47,120 nucleotides of DNA from an uncultured Bacillus sp. (GCA_937894355.1 CALCRD010000426.1:1-47120), one strand, 5' to 3'. Positions 36,788-45,038 are shown, counted from the stretch's first letter. Numbers and translations are program-made. The notes: generated from the sequence alone by a model not told the origin.

Positions 36788-36811
36788 GCTGGTTAATGCC
36801 ACTAAATAATA

Positions 36812-36837
36812 AGCCTCTTTCAGATGAAGGAGGCTAA
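36812..36837. terminator. Bidirectional terminator between convergent genes
   Basis: AGCCTCTTTCA (36812-36822) pairs with TGAAGGAGGCT (36825-36835) with one G-T pair. T-rich tracts lie on both sides. It separates the 264-aa gene (plus) from mtnD (minus). Confidence 0.75.
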
Positions 36838-36884
36838 TCATTATTATTGGGTCTTAGTTTTTGAGCAATATATTCATTTTATTA

Positions 36885-37415
36885 CTATTTGAAGTCCGGA
36901 TCTTCATAAGGATGAGCAACCCAGCCTGAAGCATCAATAAACAAGCGTACCGCCACTACTTGACGATTGTCCATTAAAGTAAAGAAATGGGGTGTACTAA
37001 CTGGAACAGAAATCACGTCTCCAGAGGACAATTCCACATCGAAATAACCGGTACTCCCCTTGATAGTAAAGATCCCATTGCCGGCAGTAATGACACGAAC
37101 CTCATCTTCGGTATGGACATGTACCTGTTCGAATTTCTTCAGGAGCTCGTCTAAATTAGGGGTCGCATCAGACAACGCAACAATGTCCCAGTGTTTATAG
37201 CCGCGTCGATTTGCCAGGGATTTGATTTCTGAATCAAAGATTGCCAGAATTTCCGCTTTTTTCTCATCAGAAAGAATAAAATTTTCACGTAAATCATCAG
37301 GTAACTTCTCTATATCCCAATGCTCGTAAAGAACACCGTGGTCATCCAAAAATTGTTTTACTTCTTGTTCCTCTGTCAATCTTATATTGGTATTACGTAT
37401 TCGAATATTTGCCAC
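36885..37415 (-). CDS. mtnD: Acireductone dioxygenase MtnD
   Basis: A 176-residue cupin enzyme. It converts acireductone (1,2-dihydroxy-3-keto-5-methylthiopentene) and O2 to 4-methylthio-2-oxobutanoate and formate when it carries Fe(II); with Ni(II) it makes an off-pathway product. Metal ligands are visible as His99, His101 and Glu105 in HVHTEDE and His143 in STPHFF. Length is normal. GTG start with AGGAG about 8 nt upstream. Last gene of the minus-strand operon mtnE-mtnW-mtnX-mtnB-mtnD; its product is the substrate of the MtnE transaminase at the operon head. Confidence 0.96.
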   Translation of the reverse strand: MANIRIRNTNIRLTEEQEVKQFLDDHGVLYEHWDIEKLPDDLRENFILSDEKKAEILAIFDSEIKSLANRRGYKHWDIVALSDATPNLDELLKKFEQVHVHTEDEVRVITAGNGIFTIKGSTGYFDVELSSGDVISVPVSTPHFFTLMDNRQVVAVRLFIDASGWVAHPYEDPDFK

Positions 37416-37437
37416 TGAAAATCTCCTTTTTTTAGTT

Positions 37438-38106
37438 TTATAAAGTATCTTTGCTTTTTTTTAATAGAAGCAGGTTAATTTGATATTCAAATAGAAACTC
37501 AAATGCCTCCAAATGACGTTTAGCAGTGAAGTCACTATTGCCCCATACATAGATACCATGGTTTCTGATCAATACTCCAGGCACCCTGGTTCGAATAACT
37601 TTGCGCAGTTCTTCAGCCAATTTTGGAATATACGCGTGATTTTCTATAATGGGAACGGTTATAACAGCATCTTCTTTCCATACATCAAATGCTTTAATCA
37701 TTTCGTGTTTGGTAAAGGAAACTTTTCCTTGATCACCGTAAAGGTGGGAAATCAGATTATTATTAACGGTATGAATATGGAAAACCGCTTTACAATCAGG
37801 GATTAATTGATAAATAGAGGTGTGGATTAACGTTTCAGCAGAAGGTTTTAAATGGGTAGGGAACACTAGATCCCCATCCGAATTGACTAATAGAAAATCC
37901 TCCGGAGTATCGAGCGATTTGTCCTTTCCGCTGGATGTTATGGCGATAACAGACTGATTATGTTCTGGGGGTAAATGGTTATTGATGCGAATTGACAGAT
38001 TTCCGCTCGTTGCTGGGAACCATCCTCTTTCCGCTAGAGTTGATTTAACCGTTTGTAATGTTTTGAACGCCTGCTGGATTTCTTCTAGATTGATTTTTTC
38101 AGTTAT
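37438..38106 (-). CDS. mtnB: Methylthioribulose-1-phosphate dehydratase MtnB, apparent ATA start
   Basis: Converts 5-methylthioribulose 1-phosphate to 2,3-diketo-5-methylthiopentyl 1-phosphate; a class II aldolase-fold zinc enzyme. Family blocks are intact: LAERGWFPATSGNLSIR, ITSSGKDKS, LKPSAETLIHTS, a zinc-binding HIHTVNN, and RNHGIYVWG. The conserved N-terminal blocks lie upstream of the first GTG (codon about 81), so a start there would destroy the enzyme. The only plausible start is ATA at 38106, with GAGGTG and a 7-nt gap, overlapping the mtnX stop as ATAA; this gives 222 residues against about 209 in B. subtilis. Alternative: a one-base insertion at 38107 hides an ATG. See findings. Confidence 0.9.
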   Translation of the reverse strand: MTEKINLEEIQQAFKTLQTVKSTLAERGWFPATSGNLSIRINNHLPPEHNQSVIAITSSGKDKSLDTPEDFLLVNSDGDLVFPTHLKPSAETLIHTSIYQLIPDCKAVFHIHTVNNNLISHLYGDQGKVSFTKHEMIKAFDVWKEDAVITVPIIENHAYIPKLAEELRKVIRTRVPGVLIRNHGIYVWGNSDFTAKRHLEAFEFLFEYQINLLLLKKSKDTL

Positions 38107-38786
38107 ACATCATCACCTCGCTTATTGGTAATCTGGTTTAAAATGTCTATCACATCAAAAAACGAATTAAATTCTTTATAAGGAAGAGCCTGCTCTTTGC
38201 ATTTTTGTAAAAGAAAATCTCTGGCAATTACCAGGTCAGCCATTTTAGCCACTTCCAAATCGGTGATACTGTCCCCGATGGCAATTTTAAAAAATGAGTC
38301 TGGTGAAAATGAGCGAAGAATGCTGGGCTTGCACATTCCGCAATCGTTGTTACATTGTTCATCGCAAGCAAAAGGCCAGAGTATTCTAATGTGCTTGCCA
38401 CTGAAATCACTAGCATTGCAATAGATATCCTGCTTTGGAAGGGGAAAGCTCGACAAAATAGGGAAAACGAAAAAGTCTATTCCTCCACTCGTAATAAGCA
38501 GTCGGATCTTCTGATCTTGGCAATAATGAATAAATTCATTAAAACCTAGTCGAATCCTGGCATTATTGATAGTGAAATTAGCGATTTCCTCGCGGTGTGA
38601 TGTGGGCAATAGCCCAAACAGCCGTCCCACTCCTTCGCGGACACTAATCCGCCGGGCTAAAATATCATTCTTAATCGGTTCCCAGCCGGGAGGATTAAAA
38701 TATTTCATAATATTAATGATGTTGTCATTTTCTGTAATGGTTCCATCAAAATCACAAAAAATGATTATTTTTTTGAAGGTGGGCAC
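38103..38786 (-). CDS. mtnX: 2-hydroxy-3-keto-5-methylthiopentenyl-1-phosphate phosphatase MtnX
   Basis: A HAD-family phosphatase that removes phosphate from the MtnW product to give acireductone. The nucleophile motif FCDFDGTITENDN is at the N-terminus, LLITSGGIDFFV follows as motif II, and the GDSITDLEVAKMAD motif IV is near the end. A Cys-rich CDEQCNNDCGMCKP segment is typical of MtnX. I prefer the GTG at 38786 (about 10 nt after GGGGTG) to the ATG at 38804, which has no ribosome binding site; the difference is six residues. The start is 2 nt after the mtnW stop and the end overlaps mtnB. Confidence 0.93.
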   Translation of the reverse strand: MPTFKKIIIFCDFDGTITENDNIINIMKYFNPPGWEPIKNDILARRISVREGVGRLFGLLPTSHREEIANFTINNARIRLGFNEFIHYCQDQKIRLLITSGGIDFFVFPILSSFPLPKQDIYCNASDFSGKHIRILWPFACDEQCNNDCGMCKPSILRSFSPDSFFKIAIGDSITDLEVAKMADLVIARDFLLQKCKEQALPYKEFNSFFDVIDILNQITNKRGDDV

Positions 38787-38788
38787 GT

Positions 38789-40009
38789 TTATAATGCACC
38801 CCATTTATTGATTGCCAAACGAAGTTCAACAGACTGTAGTGCTTCTTCCGCCAACGTACGGCCTGAAATTATAGCTTGAAGTGCATCAATAAATGCTTTT
38901 CCCCCAGCTGAAGTGCCACCAGGATGCCCGTGAATTCCGCCCCCGGCATTAACAATAAAATCTTCTCCAAAATCGCGATACAGGTTTGGAACCAGGCCAG
39001 GATGAATGCCTGCAGAAGGTGTTGGAAAAGCGGGACGATGAATCTTGTTTGGGCAGTTCAATTGCGTAGCTATATTCAGAGCTTCATCCTTTGGGATTGC
39101 TACAGAACCGTAAGGAGAAGGGAAGAGAACCATATCAGCACCCAACAGACGCATTAATTTACCCAAAAGGAGCGGAGCTGATAATCCATAGTAAGTAGAA
39201 GGGTAAATTGCACCGGTAAAAGAAGGATGGGCCATGACTGGAATATTAACGTCAGGATCGCCGGATATGCGGTGGAGAATATCCAATCCATATGGCGCCA
39301 CATTCAGCAATAAACAAGATGCTCCTGCATCAGCAAAATACTTTGCTTTGTCAAGCAACTCAGTAACTGGACCGGTCAAGTTCACTGCATATAGAACTTG
39401 TTTACCTGTTTTTTCTTTTTGGCGTTGATTTATTTTTTCAAAGGCTGCAATTCGTTTCAAAGCGGGTGCATAATCATCTCGAAAGAAGATTTCGTCATCT
39501 TTTACCAAATCGATTTGTCCATCAATCTGGTTTTGATATTCGATTACGAGTTCATTAAGTGGAAGGCCGATGCATTGTTTGAAGATGCTCATTACTAATG
39601 GGCGATCGTAAACATTGATTACTTTTCTTATGCCATCGACACCAAATCGCGGACCTGGAAACTGCGAGAGAAACGAATCCGGCAAGTGTATATCCAGCAA
39701 TTTTATCTTGCCGTCCATTGACAATTTGCCAAAAACGGTTGTGAGGATGGAGGGAATATCCGGATTCATATTGACAAGTGGATAACCAATCTTTAAAACG
39801 GCCTTTGGTATTTCATCAGAATTATGAGGTAGGACGTTTACGTCGATTACTTTTCCTAAGTGCGCTGCCATTTGCTCCTTTCTAGCTTGTGGGAGTGCAG
39901 TCCAGGTGCCGACAGTAAGTCCTGATGCGATATCTTGTGCTTTTTTGTGAAAATTAAGATGCCCGTGAACCAAATAGGTAGCAATTACATAATTTGGGTC
40001 GGTTGTCAC
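38789..40009 (-). CDS. mtnW: 2,3-diketo-5-methylthiopentyl-1-phosphate enolase MtnW (RuBisCO-like)
   Basis: A 406-residue RuBisCO-like protein (type IV) that enolises the MtnB product. It does not fix CO2. The Lys that is carbamylated in the family lies in DLVKDDEIFF (Lys170, metal ligands Asp172/Glu173 region). Phosphate-binding GGGIHGHPGGTSAGG is present near the C-terminus, and AHPSFTGA matches loop regions of MtnW. Length is close to the B. subtilis enzyme. ATG with AGGAGATG upstream. It is the second gene of the operon, 26 nt after mtnE, and is followed closely by mtnX. Confidence 0.96.
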   Translation of the reverse strand: MTTDPNYVIATYLVHGHLNFHKKAQDIASGLTVGTWTALPQARKEQMAAHLGKVIDVNVLPHNSDEIPKAVLKIGYPLVNMNPDIPSILTTVFGKLSMDGKIKLLDIHLPDSFLSQFPGPRFGVDGIRKVINVYDRPLVMSIFKQCIGLPLNELVIEYQNQIDGQIDLVKDDEIFFRDDYAPALKRIAAFEKINQRQKEKTGKQVLYAVNLTGPVTELLDKAKYFADAGASCLLLNVAPYGLDILHRISGDPDVNIPVMAHPSFTGAIYPSTYYGLSAPLLLGKLMRLLGADMVLFPSPYGSVAIPKDEALNIATQLNCPNKIHRPAFPTPSAGIHPGLVPNLYRDFGEDFIVNAGGGIHGHPGGTSAGGKAFIDALQAIISGRTLAEEALQSVELRLAINKWGAL

Positions 40010-40035
40010 ATAAATTCATCTCCTAAATAAATAGT

Positions 40036-41220
40036 TTAAAAGATAGATAAATTGGAAATTCGCTGTACAGCTTCTCTAATACGCGCCTCTTCTGCCAGCA
40101 ATCCTATGCGAATATACCCCTCTCCATATTTGCCAAATCCAATTCCCGGAGCGACCATAACCTTAGCTTTGTCCAATAAGATGTCAGCAAAATCGCTTGA
40201 TGTATTTCCCTTTGGAACAGGAAGCCATGCGAAGAAGGAGCCTTGAGGAAGCGGAGCATTCCAATTCATTTTTTTTAGTTCATCAAAAAGAGCATTGCGC
40301 CGCAATTCGTAAGTACCCACAAGCTCCCGCACACATGACTGCGAGGATGTTAACGCTGTAACAGACGCGTCCTGAACCGCCCCGAACAAGCTGACGAAAT
40401 AGTGATCTTGGATTTGGTTGATTAAGCGGATTAGCTCTTGGTTGCCAAGGGCGAATCCAACCCGCCAACCCGCCATATTATATGTTTTTGACATAGTATA
40501 AAACTCGATACCAACATCCTTGGCTCCAGGACGTGATAAAAAGCTAATCGGTTTGTGTCCGTCGAATCCGATTCCTCCATAGGCAAAATCATGGGCAATG
40601 ACAATATTATGTTTCTCCGCAAAGCGGATAGCTTCATCAAAGAAGGAACTGGTTGCACAAGCACCTGTCGGGTTAGAAGGATAATTAAGAAACATTAATT
40701 TCGACTGTTTACATTGGTTAGGTGTAATCCTGGAAAAATCGGGAAAAAATGCATTTGCAGAATCGAGCGGCATAGTGACCTTTTCAGCATCAGCAAGGGC
40801 AATTCCTGACCAATAATCTGGATAACCTGGATCTGGAACAAGCGCCATATCATCAGGATTCAGCAATATTTGGGATATTTGGACGAGGCCGGTTTTTGTT
40901 CCAAACAATATCGCTACTTCCTTCTCAGGATCCAATGTAACTCCATGCTCAGTTCGATACCAAGTACATATAGCTTCCTTCAGTTCAATTTTTCCTGAAA
41001 ACGGTGGATATTTATGATTGATTGGATTTTCAGCAGCCTTTTGTAACGAATGAACAATATGGGGTGGGGTAGGCAGGTCAGGATTGCCTTGTCCAAGATT
41101 AATAACATCATATCCAGCATTAATATACCCATTCACCTTCCCAACCAATGTAGAGAAAAATTGATCTGGTAGACGACTTACTAGTTTTGAAGCATTGAAT
41201 GAAAAATTGTTATTTTGAAT
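40036..41220 (-). CDS. mtnE: Methionine-regenerating aminotransferase MtnE, apparent ATT start
   Basis: A fold-type I PLP aminotransferase that should convert 4-methylthio-2-oxobutanoate to methionine. Family blocks: DVINLGQGNPDLPTP, a PGYPDYW segment, LNYPSNPTGA, and the PLP lysine in YTMSKTYNMAGWRVGF. The TTG at 41148 falls inside the protein: upstream codons encode KLVSRLPDQFFSTLVGKVN, which matches the conserved N-terminus. No ATG, GTG or TTG exists there. ATT at 41220 has GAGGTGA 6 nt upstream and gives 394 residues, close to the B. subtilis MtnE length. TTA at 41226 or a one-base slip in an A-run giving a GTG start are alternatives. Confidence 0.9.
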   Translation of the reverse strand: MQNNNFSFNASKLVSRLPDQFFSTLVGKVNGYINAGYDVINLGQGNPDLPTPPHIVHSLQKAAENPINHKYPPFSGKIELKEAICTWYRTEHGVTLDPEKEVAILFGTKTGLVQISQILLNPDDMALVPDPGYPDYWSGIALADAEKVTMPLDSANAFFPDFSRITPNQCKQSKLMFLNYPSNPTGACATSSFFDEAIRFAEKHNIVIAHDFAYGGIGFDGHKPISFLSRPGAKDVGIEFYTMSKTYNMAGWRVGFALGNQELIRLINQIQDHYFVSLFGAVQDASVTALTSSQSCVRELVGTYELRRNALFDELKKMNWNAPLPQGSFFAWLPVPKGNTSSDFADILLDKAKVMVAPGIGFGKYGEGYIRIGLLAEEARIREAVQRISNLSIF

Positions 41221-41226
41221 TTTTAA

Positions 41227-41377
41227 TCACCTCTCTCCTTAAAACAACATATGATGATATGACCTTTTTAGTGAGTAAACCGAAAAAAAACAATTGTTTG
41301 TCCAGTTTTACTATTGTAATTGCAAATAAAAGTTGTTTTTTCACTAAAAAAGACCTTGGAAAGGAAAGAGGGAAGTC
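41227..41377. promoter_or_regulatory. Divergent promoter region of the two mtn operons, with palindromes and no S-box
   Basis: A 150-bp region between mtnE and mtnK. It has a perfect 12-bp palindrome AAACAATTGTTT at 41288-41299 in the centre and a 10-bp inverted repeat TTTTTAGTGA (41265-41274) / TCACTAAAAA (41341-41350) at the flanks. It is too short to hold the two SAM riboswitches that control these genes in B. subtilis, and no S-box core is seen. TTGTTT at 41295 with TAATTG 17 nt later is a possible mtnK promoter. A repressor binding the palindrome is inferred. Confidence 0.6.
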
Positions 41378-42610
41378 ATGTCAAATTCAAGTTATCGTGT
41401 GCTTAATGAAGAGGAAGTAATCCAATATATTAGAAAGATTCCAGGTTTATTCACAGAAAATGCTCAACTAGTTTGCAAGGAAATAGGGGATGGGAATCTA
41501 AATCTAGTATTCCAGATCATTGAAAATAGTCCTTCCGGTAAAAGTATTATTATTAAACAGGCGCTTCCGTATGCTCGCGTCGTTGGGGAATCTTGGCCAT
41601 TAACATTGGACAGGGCTCGGATTGAGAGTGAGGCATTAATGATACAAAATGCTCTGTGTCCAGGCTTAGTTCCAGAAGTTTATCGTTATGATAGAGATTT
41701 AGCATTAACGATTATGGAGGACCTATCTGCTAATATTATTATGCGCAAAGGACTTATAGCTCGTGAAAGTTATCCGTATTTCGCTAAACATATAGGAACT
41801 TTTCTAGCCAGAACTTTGTTTTTATCTTCGGATTTAATGCTAGATTCTCAAGTTAAAAAGCAGAGAGTAATGAAGTTTATCAATCCAGAAATGTGCAATA
41901 TTACAGAAGATCTGGTATTTACTGATCCATACTATGACGCAAAGTCGAATCAATTTAACCCGTTAATTAAGGATAAAGTAAAAGAGATTTGGGATCATGA
42001 TGAGCTCAAACTTGAAATCACTAAGTTAAAGGAAAAGTTCCTCACCCAAACTCAGGCACTTATTCATGGAGATCTTCATACAGGCAGCATTATGGTCACA
42101 GAAACGGATACGAAAGTGATAGATCCAGAGTTTAGCTTTTATGGGCCAATGGGTTTTGATATAGGAGCGTTGTTCGCAAATCTATTACTCAATTATTGCT
42201 CTCAAGAAGGACATACTCTAGACAGAAATGAACGGTTGCAATACCAGGACTATCTGTTAAAAATTGTGGAGGAAATTTGGACAGTGTTCGAGAAAGAGTT
42301 TAGAGTTTTATGGGTTGAAAATGCAAAAGAGTGTTTCGCATCCATAAAGGGATACAAGGATGATTATTTAGGGCGTTTAATTCAAGATACGATCGGCTAT
42401 GCCGGATGTAAAATGATGCGTCGAGTGATTGGTTTAGCCCATGTGGCTGATTTGGAAAGTATTACTGATCCTAAAATAAGAGCAAAATGCGAAAGATTAG
42501 CTCTCGAAATTGGACAACAATTAGTATTGAAACGGGAATCCATATATAGAATTGCCGATCTAACAGCTTTGGTAAGGAAAATTAATATTGTGGAGGTAGA
42601 AGGGGATTAG
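41378..42610 (+). CDS. mtnK: S-methyl-5-thioribose kinase MtnK
   Basis: A 410-residue kinase of the protein-kinase-like fold. It phosphorylates methylthioribose, the product of MTA nucleosidase, and so opens the salvage pathway. The MtnK pattern is clear: GDGNLNLVFQI (nucleotide loop), IIKQALPYARVVGESWPLT, LIHGDLHTGSIMV (catalytic loop) and VIDPEFSFYGPMGFDIGA (metal-binding). GAGGGAAG precedes the ATG. First gene of mtnK-mtnA-metK; its stop TAG overlaps the apparent mtnA start. Confidence 0.95.
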   Translation: MSNSSYRVLNEEEVIQYIRKIPGLFTENAQLVCKEIGDGNLNLVFQIIENSPSGKSIIIKQALPYARVVGESWPLTLDRARIESEALMIQNALCPGLVPEVYRYDRDLALTIMEDLSANIIMRKGLIARESYPYFAKHIGTFLARTLFLSSDLMLDSQVKKQRVMKFINPEMCNITEDLVFTDPYYDAKSNQFNPLIKDKVKEIWDHDELKLEITKLKEKFLTQTQALIHGDLHTGSIMVTETDTKVIDPEFSFYGPMGFDIGALFANLLLNYCSQEGHTLDRNERLQYQDYLLKIVEEIWTVFEKEFRVLWVENAKECFASIKGYKDDYLGRLIQDTIGYAGCKMMRRVIGLAHVADLESITDPKIRAKCERLALEIGQQLVLKRESIYRIADLTALVRKINIVEVEGD

Positions 42611-43664
42611 TAAATTTATTCAATCAGTTCAGTGGAAAAACGCTCATCTCATTTTACTAGACCAAACCCTTCTTCCTGAAGAAACGGTGTTCCTGACACT
42701 GTCTTCAATAGAAGAGGTGTGGGAAGCGATACGATTTCTAAAAGTACGTGGTGCGCCAGCAATTGGGATGGCCGCTGCATATGGCCTCTATTTGGGAGTT
42801 CATTCCAGCAAAGAAAAAAATGTGAATGCCTTCTTAGCGGATTTAGAGGAAAAATCGGATTATTTAGCAACTGCAAGGCCGACAGCAGTTAACTTGTTCT
42901 GGGCATTAAAACGTTTAAAAGAGAAAGCTTCCCAAGGACAGACACAAGGAATGAATGTGGATCTTATTAAGAAAATCCTTCTTGAAGAGGCTTTGAGGAT
43001 TCAAGAAGAGGATGAAAAAATCTGTAGAGAGATTGGTGAACAGGCACTAAGCTTATTTCATGATGGAATGGGTATTCTCACGCATTGTAATGCTGGAAGT
43101 TTGGCAACTGCCATGTATGGAACAGCAATAGCTCCTTTTTATATTGCTAAAGAACGAGGGTGGAATCTAAAAATATTTGCCGATGAAACTCGTCCTGTTC
43201 TGCAAGGGGCACGTCTTACTACATGGGAATTACAAAAAGCGGGGATTGATGTCACCCTTATTTGTGATAATATGGCAGCCGTGGTTATGGCGAACCATTC
43301 AGTACAAGCTGTTATTGTTGGAACGGACCGGGTGGCTGCCAATGGGGATGTTGCTAATAAAATTGGAACCTACACTGTAGCTATCCTAGCAAAAGCACAT
43401 GGACTACCTTTTTATGTGGCAGCTCCACTTTCATCGATTGATTTAAGTACACCAACTGGAAAAGAAATTCCGATAGAAGAACGTTCGGAGGATGAAATTA
43501 TTTTTGGATTAGGAAAACGGATTGCACCGCAAGGAATCAAAGTCTACAATCCGGCATTTGATATTACGCCCTATTCCCTTGTAACCGCCTTTGTGACGGA
43601 AAAAGGGATTGTATATCCTGATAAAAATGGCCAGTATGTGAGTATCCTGCAGAATTTTAAATAG
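42606..43664 (+). CDS. mtnA: Methylthioribose-1-phosphate isomerase MtnA, apparent ATT start
   Basis: Isomerises methylthioribose 1-phosphate to methylthioribulose 1-phosphate. Catalytic residues are Cys161 in HCNAGSLAT and Asp241 in GTDRVAANGD; FLKVRGAPAIGM and GNKIGTY-type blocks complete the eIF2B-like fold. The GTG at 42687 lies 27 codons into the protein: upstream codons encode VQWKNAHLILLDQTLLP, the conserved N-terminus. No canonical start exists there. ATT at 42606 has GGAGGT with an 8-nt gap and gives 352 residues, against about 353 in B. subtilis, whose catalytic pair I recall as Cys160/Asp240. This fit strongly supports the start. Confidence 0.93.
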   Translation: MSKFIQSVQWKNAHLILLDQTLLPEETVFLTLSSIEEVWEAIRFLKVRGAPAIGMAAAYGLYLGVHSSKEKNVNAFLADLEEKSDYLATARPTAVNLFWALKRLKEKASQGQTQGMNVDLIKKILLEEALRIQEEDEKICREIGEQALSLFHDGMGILTHCNAGSLATAMYGTAIAPFYIAKERGWNLKIFADETRPVLQGARLTTWELQKAGIDVTLICDNMAAVVMANHSVQAVIVGTDRVAANGDVANKIGTYTVAILAKAHGLPFYVAAPLSSIDLSTPTGKEIPIEERSEDEIIFGLGKRIAPQGIKVYNPAFDITPYSLVTAFVTEKGIVYPDKNGQYVSILQNFK

Positions 43665-43718
43665 AAATAAATTTGATGATGGTTTAATGCCTCAATAATA
43701 ATTTTGGGAGATGAGAAA

Positions 43719-44936
43719 TTGATTAATAAAAAACAACGATACCTCTTTACATCAGAATCAGTTACTGAAGGTCACCCTGATAAAATGTGTGATCAAATCT
43801 CTGATGCAGTATTAGATGCGATTTTTGAAAAAGATCCAAATGCTCGTGTTGCTTGTGAAACTTCAGTTAGTTCAGACCTGGTTGTTCTATCAGGAGAGAT
43901 TACCACGACCTGTGAAGTAGATTTCTTAAAAATAATCAGGGACACCATTCGGAATATCGGGTATTCAAACCCGGAATTTGGGTTTGATGCTGATACCTGT
44001 AAGATTTTAATATCGCTAAACAAGCAATCTCCTGATATAGCCTTAGGAGTTAATCGAGGCCTAGAAGCCCGTGAAGGTTTAATGGATGAGGATGAAATAG
44101 AAGCAATTGGTGCTGGAGACCAGGGAATAATGTTTGGATTTGCTTGCAATGATACCCAGGAATTAATGCCATTACCAATCTCTCTATCACACAAATTAGC
44201 TAGACGTTTAACAGAAGTACGAAAAAATGGAGAGATTCCTTATTTACGTCCGGATGGAAAAGTACAGGTTTCTGTGGAATACGAAGGTACAAAGCCTGTT
44301 CGCATTGACACAATTGTCATTTCTGCACAGCATGGTCCGGAAGCAGAGTTAGAACAAATAAAAAAGGATTTGCAAAAATATGTAATTGCTCACGTGGTCC
44401 CAGCAAAATTCATTGATGCTAATACAAAATATTTTATTAACCCCACCGGTCGTTTTGTCATTGGTGGACCAAAGGGAGATGCCGGCTTAACTGGGCGAAA
44501 AATTATTGTAGACACCTACGGGGGATTTTCACGTCATGGGGGTGGAGCATTTTCTGGAAAGGACCCAACTAAGGTTGACCGTTCGGCAGCTTATGCGGCA
44601 CGTTATGTAGCAAAAAACATTGTGGCAGCAGGAATTGCCGAAAAGTGTGAAGTGCAACTGGCTTACTCTATTGGAGTTGTTACCCCTGTTTCAATAGCTG
44701 TGGAAACATTTGGTACTGGGAAAATTGAAGAAACAAAGATTGTCCAACTAATAAGAAAATGCTTTGACCTTCGTCCTGCGGGTATTATTAAGATGTTAAA
44801 TCTCCGGCAACCGATTTATTTGCAAACTGCATCTTATGGACACTTTGGAAGAACGGATATCCAATTGCCTTGGGAAAACACGGATAAAATAGGAATGTTA
44901 CAAAAAGAGGCAGAGAAAATAGCTAAACAGTCATGA
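43719..44936 (+). CDS. metK: S-adenosylmethionine synthetase MetK in the mtn operon
   Basis: A 405-residue enzyme making SAM from methionine and ATP. Signatures: TEGHPDKMCDQISDAVLD, GAGDQGIMFG (ATP-binding hexapeptide region), GGPKGDAGLTGRKIIVDTYGG, and GGAFSGKDPTKVDRSAAY. TTG at 43719 has GGGAG about 8 nt upstream; the TTG at 43704 overlaps that site. It lies about 55 nt after mtnA with no S-box leader or terminator between, so it appears cotranscribed with the salvage genes. In B. subtilis metK is elsewhere and S-box controlled; whether a second copy exists here cannot be seen. Confidence 0.96.
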   Translation: MINKKQRYLFTSESVTEGHPDKMCDQISDAVLDAIFEKDPNARVACETSVSSDLVVLSGEITTTCEVDFLKIIRDTIRNIGYSNPEFGFDADTCKILISLNKQSPDIALGVNRGLEAREGLMDEDEIEAIGAGDQGIMFGFACNDTQELMPLPISLSHKLARRLTEVRKNGEIPYLRPDGKVQVSVEYEGTKPVRIDTIVISAQHGPEAELEQIKKDLQKYVIAHVVPAKFIDANTKYFINPTGRFVIGGPKGDAGLTGRKIIVDTYGGFSRHGGGAFSGKDPTKVDRSAAYAARYVAKNIVAAGIAEKCEVQLAYSIGVVTPVSIAVETFGTGKIEETKIVQLIRKCFDLRPAGIIKMLNLRQPIYLQTASYGHFGRTDIQLPWENTDKIGMLQKEAEKIAKQS

Positions 44937-45038
44937 GGTTAACGGTCTACACAATTATCTCTAGTTGTATTCATTGTAATAAGAATAATTTTTAATAATA
45001 TAGGCCCCGTTAAAATAAATGTTGATTATGGACACATT

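Noticed and set aside
37438..37866. mtnB as a truncated 142-aa gene or pseudogene
   Set aside because: The frame stays open upstream through about 80 conserved MtnB codons to a ribosome-bound ATA; no internal frameshift found.
41227..41377. SAM (S-box) riboswitch expected for mtn operons
   Set aside because: No S-box core seen on either strand and the space is too short for two such leaders.
43793..44194. 133-codon minus-strand frame inside metK
   Set aside because: Antisense shadow of a well-conserved enzyme; no start signal.
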